Virus record (IMG/VR): IMGVR_UViG_3300044712_000303
Coordinates: 1 to 36,156 of that record
DNA length: 36,156 nucleotides
Source of the DNA: a virus
Strand: one strand, 5' to 3'
Positions 1-5,738 of this stretch are shown here, piece by piece (the stretch's first letter is position 1; each line of letters opens with the position of its first letter). The position numbers and the translations under genes were made by a program. The notes below the pieces were generated by a model, which saw nothing but the letters and a program-made list of their open reading frames with translations, ran no database searches and was not told the origin of the DNA.

Positions 1-152
1 TAATTTGTGCAGAATCGTTATGTAATCGAGTTTCGAACACATCGGTGTACCAATTCCACAATTGCTCCTTGATAATGTTAGATTGAGCCTCTTGTCGGTC
101 TTTTAATGGGTCGTCAATGATACCTAAATCAACGGCAGTTCCCGTTAGTGAA
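1..152. repeat. Terminal redundancy, left copy
   Basis: These 152 bases are repeated at the other end of the window (36005-36156) with a single difference: T at 26, G at 36030. The repeat lies inside the large terminase gene and the difference is synonymous (CGA versus CGC, both Arg). Joining the copies gives a 36,004-bp circle with an uninterrupted terminase frame. An assembly overlap of a circular or circularly permuted genome is more likely than a true terminal repeat, because true terminal repeats rarely sit inside terL. Confidence 0.95.
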
Positions 153-619
153 CCACCACGACCAACGGCTTTTAAATAGCCTCCACTACCAACAACTTGA
201 AAGAACTCGGCAGTTCGAATAGCTTCTCCTTTCTTTTCACTAATGCGTGTATCGGGGAAAAGTATTTTATACTCATCACTTGTAATTCTTCGTTGTATTT
301 CGGCACTAAATTGTTCAGCAAGGGTTGCGTTATAAGATGCAAGAGCAATCTTTAAGTTAGGCTTCTTACCAAGTGCATAAGTCGGGAAACTACGAGTAGA
401 TAATTCGGACTTTCCATGTTGAGGAGGCACAAATATCATTAGCTTCTTTATCTCACCATTAAGAACCTTATCCAAGTGGTCGCATATAACCTTATGAAAC
501 CATTGCATATCATAGTCTGGCTTGATGTACTTAACAAAGTTATCAAATGACCTCCTCGAAATCTCTCTCCTCAATATCTCTATTTCGTAATTCTGAAAGT
601 CTTTGTCTAATTTCTTCAT
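1..619 (-). CDS. terL: Large terminase subunit, N-terminal part (ATPase)
   Basis: This is the ATPase motor of DNA packaging, which works at the portal. The part here encodes residues 1-206; the rest is at 35241-36004 across the circular join, giving 460 residues in all. Walker A is PPQHGKS (residues 65-71) and Walker B is LGIIDD (165-170), typical of Terminase_6-type phage terminases. I chose the ATG at 619, which reads MKKLDKDFQN and keeps a typical N-terminal stretch (DNFVKYIKPDYDMQWFH). It overlaps the small subunit gene by 77 nt. A later TTG start would remove conserved sequence. The frame runs off base 1 only because the circle was opened here. Confidence 0.95.
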   Translation of the reverse strand, partial: MKKLDKDFQNYEIEILRREISRRSFDNFVKYIKPDYDMQWFHKVICDHLDKVLNGEIKKLMIFVPPQHGKSELSTRSFPTYALGKKPNLKIALASYNATLAEQFSAEIQRRITSDEYKILFPDTRISEKKGEAIRTAEFFQVVGSGGYLKAVGRGGSLTGTAVDLGIIDDPLKDRQEAQSNIIKEQLWNWYTDVFETRLHNDSAQI

Positions 620-1025
620 CGCTTAATTGTCTTGGGTCTATAATATCTTCTCTAACTACCTTTTCCATTTGAATAGCTTGTAATGCCTTTCCATGTTGAA
701 ACTCCAACATAAATTGGGTATTCTTCATTTCACCATTCTTAATATCACCTAAGATGGCATTTGCTACTACTGCAATGAAACCAGGGGTTTGAGAATCACT
801 TGCTACTCTTTTAATCTCACTAACGGTCATTGATTGTACCAAAGCAGTAACACTCATTACATCGTGTCTACTAAGTTTTACATCAAGAATATCACCAGCT
901 TCCTCAATGACTTTCCTAATCATACTCTTTGGTCTACCATTAGGATTACGAACCTCACCTTTTTGAATAGGCTTTAAGTTCTTAATGCTATTTGGATGAG
1001 CCACTCTCTTTTTTTCTTCACTCAT
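543..1025 (-). CDS. terS: Small terminase subunit (probable)
   Basis: This 160-residue protein is encoded directly upstream of terL and overlaps it, the normal place for the DNA-recognition subunit of the packaging motor. The N-terminus has the Asn-Gly-Arg-Pro motif (RNPNGRPKS, residues 27-35) common in small terminase-like phage proteins. The remainder is charged and helical, with a Glu-rich C-terminal tail (ERDFEEVI) that may contact TerL. It is the first gene of the leftward late transcription unit, with a leader of about 265 nt if the promoter candidate at 1298-1326 is correct. The assignment rests on position and the N-terminal motif; no winged-helix fold can be seen by eye. Confidence 0.75.
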   Translation of the reverse strand: MSEEKKRVAHPNSIKNLKPIQKGEVRNPNGRPKSMIRKVIEEAGDILDVKLSRHDVMSVTALVQSMTVSEIKRVASDSQTPGFIAVVANAILGDIKNGEMKNTQFMLEFQHGKALQAIQMEKVVREDIIDPRQLSDEEIRQRLSELRNRDIEERDFEEVI

Positions 1026-1185
1026 AAGTGTAGTTGTTTAATCGTTTCAAATTGGGTTTATATTTTTTTTATGTGGAATTGATTTTTACTTTCTTTTTCA
1101 AAATTGGCTAACCGAAAACATATTACACTATATCATTACACTAATAGTATAATAAATAGTATAATAATATAATATATATCTTTTC

Positions 1186-1335
1186 TTATTTAGAACGAAT
1201 CTAAATAACACATAACACCTTAATAACCAAGACTTTATCAATGAGTTTAACCCGATTTTTGCCTTATTTGGACTAAATCTTAATAGTGTTTACACCACAA
1301 ACATAACACTTCTTATTTATAATCAATCTAAACTC
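1186..1335. repeat. Dyad repeats, left group (three sites)
   Basis: The site at 1186-1208 is a perfect inverted repeat, TTATTTAGA-acgaa-TCTAAATAA (9-bp arms, 5-bp spacer). Degenerate relatives lie at 1264-1286 (TTATTTGGA-ctaaa-TCTTAATAG) and 1313-1335 (TTATTTATA-atcaa-TCTAAACTC). The third overlaps the leftward promoter candidate, and the second lies just past its expected start point. The pattern fits operators for a dimeric protein or iterons for an initiator. Confidence 0.7.
1298..1326 (-). promoter_or_regulatory. Leftward promoter candidate for the late genes
   Basis: Read on the minus strand this gives TATGTTTG (1298-1305, matching TAnnTTTG) with TTG (1324-1326) 18 nt upstream, the Bacteroidota -33/-7 arrangement. 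It points at terS. A degenerate dyad covers its -33 side and another lies immediately downstream, so it would be controllable by the dyad-binding protein. Confidence 0.45.
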
Positions 1336-1405
1336 TTTGTTTTTCTCCATTTTTTATCACGAGTGTTTACAGCTATTACCCAAAAAGTTTTAGGTTTTTT
1401 TTGTT

Positions 1406-1465
1406 GGGTACCCCGACCAACTACCCCCACCCCCTTTTGCTCCCCACCTTTTCGGGGTGCACCCC
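1406..1465. other. C-rich block with two palindromes and G-tracts on the minus strand
   Basis: GGGTACCC (1406-1413) and GGGGTGCACCCC (1454-1465) are perfect palindromes. Between and within them the plus strand has C-runs at 1424-1428, 1430-1434, 1442-1445 and 1462-1465, so the minus strand carries four G-tracts of at least four, compatible with a G-quadruplex with one long loop. The surrounding 1390-1700 is unusually poor in G on the plus strand and repeats CACCAAAGGG (1661-1670, 1684-1693). Confidence 0.5.
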
Positions 1466-1722
1466 TCTTTGCCCACAATACACCCCAGAAACACCTAATA
1501 ACACACTTGTAACGGTGGAGTAATGTAGGTAGTAATAGGGTACACCAATTGAACAGGTGGTAGTCGGAGGGTAACCCACCACGATAAACCCTATTTAACC
1601 CCAATCAACACCAAAGACTAAACCCCTTGCAACACCAACACCAACACACACAAAGAGTAACACCAAAGGGTAACCAAAGGACACACCAAAGGGAACACAA
1701 AGTATATTAGTTTAGTAGTGTA

Positions 1723-1812
1723 TAGAATGAATCTAAATAGCTATGAATCGTATCTATTTGGAATGAATCTAATTAACAAAGTAATTAAGTTATTTAGAAT
1801 GAATCTAAATAA
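1723..1812. repeat. Dyad repeats, right group (three sites)
   Basis: The site at 1790-1812 is perfect: TTATTTAGA-atgaa-TCTAAATAA. Two imperfect copies precede it: TAGA-atgaa-TCTAAATA at 1723-1739 (short left arm) and TATTTGGA-atgaa-TCTAATTA at 1755-1775. All three have the same spacer, ATGAA. The two perfect sites of the region, 1186-1208 and 1790-1812, lie one in each group, flanking the C-rich block. Confidence 0.7.
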
Positions 1813-2055
1813 AGCCAACATTCAATTTAAGGGGGCAAATCTTCGATTTAAGACACTTTATATAGTTAAATGATAAATCATAAGGGAAGCACTGAGAAAG
1901 TGCAAGAAAATCAAAATAGGGGTATTTAAGGGCTTAATAGCTTTGTAAGTTTATACGGTTAAATAACATCGAAAACTTACCCTATTTGATTGAATTAATG
2001 TTTACGGCAATAGAATATATACTTTTTAATTATACTCTATTCTTATACTTAAAAG

Positions 2056-2081
2056 GTATACTAATAGTATACTAATAGTGT
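2056..2081. repeat. AT-rich repeat related to 1141-1150
   Basis: CTAATAGTAT at 2061-2070 and CTAATAGTGT at 2072-2081 repeat CTAATAGTAT at 1141-1150, at the opposite edge of the control region. Here the first copy is framed by GTATAC-taata-GTATAC (2056-2072). The role is unknown; possible roles are a binding site or an easily melted element. Confidence 0.5.
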
Positions 2082-2177
2082 AATAAATTGTAATTGGTAA
2101 AAAATGTAAATATTTTAATTGTGCAAGGCTTTTGTAAATTATTTTTTAACCTAATGAAAAATATTTTTATAAACCTA

Positions 2178-2207
2178 TTGTATTTATGTATACAATTATT
2201 ATATTTG
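2178..2207 (+). promoter_or_regulatory. Early promoter 1
   Basis: TTG (2178-2180), a 19-nt spacer and TATATTTG (2200-2207) match the Bacteroidota -33/-7 consensus exactly. The spacer carries an inverted pair TTGTA (2178-2182) / TACAA (2191-2195), a possible operator. The first gene starts 25 nt downstream. Confidence 0.8.
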
Positions 2208-2231
2208 CATATAATTAAACACAAACACAAA

Positions 2232-2456
2232 ATGAAAAAGCAACAATTTAACACGGTACAAAAAGTAGTTTATATTATCTTAACGGTTTTAGCCGTTTTA
2301 ACTATTTTAAACTTCTTTTCCTTTGGTTTTCTTTTTGCCTGGGCTTTTGGCTTTATTGGTACAGGCTTACAAGTAGTAGTTTGCTTTGCCTCTTTATTGT
2401 TTGGTTCATGGGCTTGGGCTGAAAATGAAATAGCGGACGAAAAATACACCTTTTAA
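2232..2456 (+). CDS. Small membrane protein, first early gene
   Basis: The product is 74 residues from the ATG at 2232, which directly follows early promoter 1. An in-frame start further upstream would lie before the promoter and is not used. A short basic N-terminus (MKKQQFN) is followed by two strongly hydrophobic segments (about residues 10-33 and 36-55, rich in Phe, Trp and Gly) and an acidic tail (ENEIADEKYTF). It is probably a two-helix inner-membrane protein. The family is not recognised; early phage membrane peptides sometimes act in superinfection exclusion, but nothing here shows that. Confidence 0.75.
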   Translation: MKKQQFNTVQKVVYIILTVLAVLTILNFFSFGFLFAWAFGFIGTGLQVVVCFASLLFGSWAWAENEIADEKYTF

Positions 2457-2489
2457 ATAATAACTATTTTAACCTTAACAAAAAACAAA

Positions 2490-2738
2490 ATGAAAAATTC
2501 ACCTATCTACCTATTGCCTTTAATGTCTAAGTGTGACAAAGTAATGAAATTCAATCAAGAGCCTTGTATACTTTGCGAAAGACCTGTAAACATTAACGAA
2601 AATACAAAGTATGTTCATATGCTTACAACACTTGAAGCAGTAACAGAAGAAGAACACAAAAATTCGCAAGGCTTATTTCCTATTGGCAATGAATGTTGCA
2701 AGAAATTACCAAAGGAATATATTTTTAAATTCAAATAA
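2490..2738 (+). CDS. Small Cys-rich protein, possible zinc binder
   Basis: This 82-residue protein has CILC (residues 27-30) and a later Cys pair (ECC, about 69-71), plus one Cys near residue 15, a set that could hold a zinc ion. The stretch CERPVNINENTKYVHML resembles small zinc-ribbon proteins of Bacteroidota phages. The start codon is preceded by TTTTAACCTTAA at 2467-2478, a motif shared with the next genes. No function can be assigned. Confidence 0.75.
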   Translation: MKNSPIYLLPLMSKCDKVMKFNQEPCILCERPVNINENTKYVHMLTTLEAVTEEEHKNSQGLFPIGNECCKKLPKEYIFKFK

Positions 2739-2741
2739 TCT

Positions 2742-2762
2742 AAGGGGGTTAAACACCCCTTT
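2742..2762 (+). terminator. Hairpin after the Cys-rich gene
   Basis: AAGGGG (2742-2747) pairs with CCCCTT (2756-2761) across an 8-nt loop. It is followed by only three T and then an A-run, so it is probably a weak terminator or attenuator. Early promoter 2 follows, which supports a transcript boundary here. Confidence 0.45.
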
Positions 2763-2793
2763 AAAAAAAAATAAAAATATTTTTACCTACTTG

Positions 2794-2823
2794 TTGTATT
2801 GTTGTAAACAATTATTATATTTG
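2794..2823 (+). promoter_or_regulatory. Early promoter 2
   Basis: TTG (2794-2796), a 19-nt spacer and TATATTTG (2816-2823). The 16 bases ending at the -7 box (ACAATTATTATATTTG) are identical to early promoter 1, so the two promoters probably share regulation or arose by duplication. It reads the genes from 2857 on. Confidence 0.8.
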
Positions 2824-2856
2824 TAAAGAAATTAAACAACACAAAACAAAAACATT

Positions 2857-3003
2857 ATGGAAAACAATAGCTTAGAATTATCAAAAGAGTATATTTTAGA
2901 CCTTATGGAGCAAATTAAGGACGCATTAGAAAATAATGATTTTGATGAAGTGCAAAATCTTTCCGACCTGATAAATAGGGAATGTAACGAATTTATTAAC
3001 TAA
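2857..3003 (+). CDS. Hypothetical 48-residue acidic protein
   Basis: An ATG 33 nt after early promoter 2 opens a 48-codon frame, MENNSLELSKEYILDLMEQI and on. It is rich in Glu, Asp, Asn and Leu and predicted to be wholly helical, without Cys or membrane segments. The size and heptad-like Leu/Ile spacing suggest a small helical dimer, but the family is not recognised. It is followed by a GC-rich hairpin at 3011-3027. It is likely real because of the perfect promoter and the tight packing. Confidence 0.7.
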   Translation: MENNSLELSKEYILDLMEQIKDALENNDFDEVQNLSDLINRECNEFIN

Positions 3004-3010
3004 TAAAACT

Positions 3011-3030
3011 GGGGGCTAATAACCCCCTTT
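3011..3030 (+). terminator. Hairpin, possible attenuator
   Basis: GGGGG (3011-3015) and CCCCC (3023-3027) form a five-pair GC stem with a 7-nt loop, followed by TTT. The T-run is short and the next gene has no promoter of its own that I can see, so partial termination or mRNA end protection is more likely than a full stop. Confidence 0.5.
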
Positions 3031-3060
3031 AAAATCTTTCAACCTTAATCAATACCAAAA

Positions 3061-3252
3061 ATGGAAAACAAAAAGAAAATAACTGACAAAAAAGTTTCAT
3101 TCGAATTAGAAAGAATCTGGAATAAATTACTAATTCTTCAGCATTACGACAATAGGAAAAAAGTTACCGAAATAATGGGCGAAATTTTATCGCTTCGAGA
3201 AGAAATTAGAAATAGAATGTATTTAACAGAATTAGAAAAAGAAAATATTTAA
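3061..3252 (+). CDS. Hypothetical small helical protein
   Basis: The product is 63 residues, highly charged (Lys/Glu), with no Cys and regularly spaced Leu and Ile, which suggests a helical bundle or coiled coil. AACCTTAA lies at 3041-3048, 12 nt before the ATG. The stop overlaps the AACCTTAA copy of the following gene (3251-3258). No family was recognised. Confidence 0.7.
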   Translation: MENKKKITDKKVSFELERIWNKLLILQHYDNRKKVTEIMGEILSLREEIRNRMYLTELEKENI

Positions 3253-3270
3253 CCTTAACACAAACACAAA

Positions 3271-3420
3271 ATGAAAAAAGAATATTTAATTTTTGACAAA
3301 GATTTAGCCTTTATTTATCGAATTATTGCAATACTTGAAGCAACAGAAAACGAGGACATAAAAAATAAAGCCCTTAAAGAATTAAAAGAATTAATAATAA
3401 ATATAGACCTTAACCAATAA
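3271..3420 (+). CDS. Hypothetical 49-residue protein
   Basis: The product is 49 residues, MKKEYLIFDKDLAFIYRIIA and on, all-helical in appearance with many Lys and Glu in the second half. The leader, AACCTTAA then a run of A and C before ATG, is nearly the same as that of the gene at 2490. It lies 18 nt after the previous gene and 5 nt before the next, within the early transcript. The function is unknown. Confidence 0.65.
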   Translation: MKKEYLIFDKDLAFIYRIIAILEATENEDIKNKALKELKELIINIDLNQ

Positions 3421-3425
3421 ACACA

Positions 3426-3563
3426 ATGAAACACACAACAAAAAAAGAATTATTAGACTTGTTTCTGGGAGAAGAAACATACACTAAAAAAGACTTAATC
3501 CAATTAGCAAAACAATTAGGGGGGCTACTTATAATTTTAGCCCTTGTAAATTTATTATCTTAA
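3426..3563 (+). CDS. Small membrane-anchored peptide
   Basis: The product is 45 residues: a charged N-terminal half (Lys, Glu, Asp) followed by a C-terminal hydrophobic segment (GGLLIILALVNLLS, residues 32-45) that can span the membrane, giving a tail-anchored topology. ACCTTAA lies 12 nt before the ATG, partly inside the previous gene. The function is unknown. Confidence 0.65.
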   Translation: MKHTTKKELLDLFLGEETYTKKDLIQLAKQLGGLLIILALVNLLS

Positions 3564-3589
3564 TCTTTTAATGCTTAAAATATACTATT

Positions 3590-3967
3590 ATGAAAACCAA
3601 TAGCAATGAATTTAGAAGTAATGTTTACAGTTACATTTTATCTTGCATAGATAGCGAAGGATACGGAATTGAATTAAAAACTGATAAAGAAAAAATAGAC
3701 TTTGTATTTAATACTTTTAAAAGTGAATATGGTCACCAAATAAAATACTACGGTAGTAATATTCGTGAGGCTTTTGCCCAATATTTAGCGGGGCTTCCCT
3801 CTTGCATAAATATAGAATTTAGGAATTATTATATTATTGAATTAGCTAAAAATTGGGGTAGCATTCCACAAAACGCAAACGAAAATCAAGAGGATAGAAT
3901 TATTTTTAATTGGTTTAGGTTTATTGCCGATAATTTTTTAAGACTTGAAAAGAAGCTAAACAAATAA
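3590..3967 (+). CDS. Conserved hypothetical protein of Bacteroidota mobile elements
   Basis: This 125-residue soluble protein begins NSNEFRSNVYSYILSCIDSE and contains AQYLAGLPSCINIEFRNY near residues 65-82. From memory it resembles a family of uncharacterised proteins on Bacteroidota phages and conjugative elements. No catalytic motif is visible. The leader has AATGCTTAA (3570-3578), a degenerate form of AACCTTAA, 11 nt before the start. A role in host takeover or defence evasion would fit its place in the early cluster but is only inference. Confidence 0.75.
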   Translation: MKTNSNEFRSNVYSYILSCIDSEGYGIELKTDKEKIDFVFNTFKSEYGHQIKYYGSNIREAFAQYLAGLPSCINIEFRNYYIIELAKNWGSIPQNANENQEDRIIFNWFRFIADNFLRLEKKLNK

Positions 3968-3994
3968 TATTTTTTAACCTTAATTGATACTAAT

Positions 3995-4264
3995 ATGAAA
4001 AATGTTAAAGTAACTACGCAAAAATTTACACTAAAAAAAGGGTGCAAAACTGCCTACCAATTAAACGAAACAAAAACGGAATTAATAGATTTAAAAACGG
4101 TTAATTTAATTGAGGATAGTTGCAGTTGGTATAGGCGATTAGGAGGTAGCGAAACATTAACAAAAGGCTATACACCCTACGGGTTTAATTTAGTAAAACT
4201 AATAAGCAAAAGCCCTTGCAGGAAAAAGAAAACAATTAGGATTTTTGAATATTTATATAATTAA
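3995..4264 (+). CDS. Hypothetical protein
   Basis: The product is 89 residues, basic and rich in Thr and Lys, with three Cys (in KKGCKTAY, EDSCSWYRR and KSPCRKKK). The central SWYRRLGGSETLTKGYTPYG looks like a compact beta structure. A perfect AACCTTAA lies at 3976-3983, 11 nt before the ATG. No family was recognised. Confidence 0.65.
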   Translation: MKNVKVTTQKFTLKKGCKTAYQLNETKTELIDLKTVNLIEDSCSWYRRLGGSETLTKGYTPYGFNLVKLISKSPCRKKKTIRIFEYLYN

Positions 4265-4291
4265 TTTTTAACCTACAAAACACGAAAAACA

Positions 4292-4888
4292 ATGATAACG
4301 CAAGAAATTAAACTTTTTAAGTTCGAAGAATTAAGCGAAGAAGCCCAAAATTTAGCTATTCAAAATCATATTAATTCAATTGATTATATAGAATTAGGTT
4401 GGTTAATTTGGCAATTTGAGGATGAAGCGAAACAATTAGGTTTTGAAAATCCAAAATTTCAGTATTCATTAGGTAATTGTCAAGGTGACGGCCTATGCTT
4501 TTCTTTTGATTATTTCAATAGCGAAAAATTAGCCGAAATTATCAAGAAATTAACAGGTAAAAATTCAAATTGGTTTATTGATACTATCCAAAATTCAATT
4601 TATAATTTATACGGAACTGGAAACATTGGCAGATATTGTTACGCTTCCGAAACTCAAATAATTCTTAATGAAAATATATTGGAATTTCATAGTAATGTTT
4701 TTGAATTACTTAATCAAATAAGGGAATATGTTGCTGACTTGTATCTGGATTTGTGCAATAAATTTGAGCAAAGAGGGTATAAAGAAATAGAATACGAATT
4801 AAGCGAAGAAAAAGCCCGTTTTGAATTAATAGAGTTTGAAGAAGAATTTTTAAAAACAGGAGAAAGATTTCAATTTTTAATACTATGA
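4292..4888 (+). CDS. Conserved phage protein of unknown function
   Basis: This 198-residue protein starts ITQEIKLFKFEELSEEAQNL, a signature (FEELSEEAQ) of an uncharacterised group of phage proteins, some of which databases label as an antitoxin component on weak grounds. The middle has GNCQGDGLCFSFDY (residues 62-75), a Gly- and Cys-containing beta segment; the C-terminal half is acidic and helical. Its last codons overlap the next gene by 4 nt (4885-4888), implying coupled translation. It is among the larger products of the early cluster. The family is remembered rather than verified. Confidence 0.7.
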   Translation: MITQEIKLFKFEELSEEAQNLAIQNHINSIDYIELGWLIWQFEDEAKQLGFENPKFQYSLGNCQGDGLCFSFDYFNSEKLAEIIKKLTGKNSNWFIDTIQNSIYNLYGTGNIGRYCYASETQIILNENILEFHSNVFELLNQIREYVADLYLDLCNKFEQRGYKEIEYELSEEKARFELIEFEEEFLKTGERFQFLIL

Positions 4889-5115
4889 AAAGATTCAGAA
4901 TAAACAAAGAGCACGAAATTTTAATAAATTTAACTTGCAACGGAAGATTAGTATTTCAATCAATTAGGCAAAAAGGGTTTACTAATATATTACAAGCCCA
5001 AAATTTCGCAAAGGGATATTTGCCCTGGAACTACAAAGGATACGGAAGAAGAATAGAAATAGCTATTCACAATTTAGACACACAAGAAAGTAAGTATATT
5101 AGTACATTTTCATAA
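4885..5115 (+). CDS. Hypothetical small protein
   Basis: The product is 76 residues, basic, with an alternating hydrophobic pattern suggesting a small beta/alpha fold; aromatic and Gly residues cluster in YLPWNYKGYGRR (about 50-61). The ATG overlaps the stop of the preceding gene (ATGA). It is the last gene of the early cluster, 11 nt before the first of three terminator-like hairpins. The function is unknown. Confidence 0.65.
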   Translation: MKRFRINKEHEILINLTCNGRLVFQSIRQKGFTNILQAQNFAKGYLPWNYKGYGRRIEIAIHNLDTQESKYISTFS

Positions 5116-5126
5116 TTAATTAAATA

Positions 5127-5147
5127 GGGGCTCTTGCCCCTTTTTTT
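5127..5147 (+). terminator. Rho-independent terminator of the first early unit
   Basis: GGGGC (5127-5131), TCTT loop, GCCCC (5136-5140), then seven T (5141-5147): a textbook intrinsic terminator directly after the early cluster. Confidence 0.9.
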
Positions 5148-5459
5148 ATAGACTATTAATTAATTAGCCCTTTCTGGGCTTTTCTTATTTATAGCCCTTT
5201 TTAGGGCTTTATTTATTTAAAGCCTTACCAATGCATTAACCTGGGAAAACCAATTGAATACAGGTCAAAAGAAAGGCTAATTAAGGGGTTATTTATTAGG
5301 GCTTATTAATAGCATAGAATATCCTATTACCTTAAAACGTTAATAAATTGATTTTAAGCGACTTTTATAGGTCAAAACATACAAACATATTACCATACCT
5401 ATTTGAGTTGCTTAAATGCAAAATATAGTGCCTTAAATTGAATACTAAACAAAAAGAAT
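5148..5459. other. Gene-free stretch with two further hairpins
   Basis: Two more hairpins follow the terminator: AGCCC/GGGCT at 5166-5180 followed by TTTT, and AGCCCT/AGGGCT at 5193-5208 followed by TTT. The remaining 250 bases are AT-rich with no frame of note. A weak promoter-like pair, TTG (5408-5410) and TTAAATTG (5433-5440), lies before the next gene. Confidence 0.6.
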
Positions 5460-5732
5460 ATGAACACAAAGAAAGAAACGCAAAAAGACTATGAACTAAT
5501 CGGGTTTATTAGGTTTCTAAAGCCCAAACCCACACTATTTAGAACAATTATAAATAAGCTACTTTGGAGTGGAGAAAAAGTGGAAAAAGTCACCCATTGG
5601 CATTTGGGTAAAAAAGCTGATGGTCCCCAGGTTTTTTTGGAAAAAATTCTAAAATTGGTCGGGATTTTATTATGGATTATAGTTACACTCAATTTAATAA
5701 TTACTTTTTTAATTTATAAAATATTTTTCTAA
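5460..5732 (+). CDS. Small protein with C-terminal membrane anchor
   Basis: The product is 90 residues. The first 60 are soluble and basic (FLKPKPTLFRTIINKLLWSG, then VTHWHLGKKADGPQ); residues 63-88 are strongly hydrophobic (LVGILLWIIVTLNLIITFLI) and should span the membrane once. The gene stands alone between a terminator row and the regulator promoter. The family is not recognised. Confidence 0.65.
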   Translation: MNTKKETQKDYELIGFIRFLKPKPTLFRTIINKLLWSGEKVEKVTHWHLGKKADGPQVFLEKILKLVGILLWIIVTLNLIITFLIYKIFF

Positions 5733-5738
5733 TAAATG

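Larger units (their letters stand above)
1026..2231. other. Non-coding control region, candidate origin
   Basis: About 1.2 kb without a convincing gene separates the leftward late genes from the rightward early genes. From left to right it holds an AT-rich block (about 1120-1190), a first group of dyad repeats (1186-1335), a leftward promoter candidate (1298-1326), a block with G-poor plus strand and two palindromes (about 1390-1700), a second group of dyads (1723-1812), and AT-rich repeats (2056-2081) before the first early promoter. Iterated dyads, AT-rich DNA and strand asymmetry at a divergent boundary fit a replication origin, an early/late switch, or both. No initiator gene is adjacent; the replication genes lie at 12571-14421. 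Confidence 0.6.

Noticed and set aside
1-152. True direct terminal repeat as in T7-like phages
   Set aside because: The repeat is inside the terL coding sequence and joins to an uninterrupted frame; an assembly overlap of a circular or permuted genome is simpler.
1323-1604. Minus-strand 93-codon open frame in the control region
   Set aside because: It lies over the C-rich repeats; the product is low-complexity, Gly/Arg/Lys-biased in one half and Cys/Trp-biased in the other, with no leader. The frame is a by-product of G-poor composition.
1661-1693. CRISPR-like short repeats (CACCAAAGGG)
   Set aside because: The repeats are only about 10 bases, irregularly spaced, with no spacer-length units and no cas genes.
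2072-2254. Minus-strand 60-codon frame over early promoter 1
   Set aside because: It runs antisense through a full-consensus promoter and the first gene start, with an AT-driven Phe/Ile/Asn composition.
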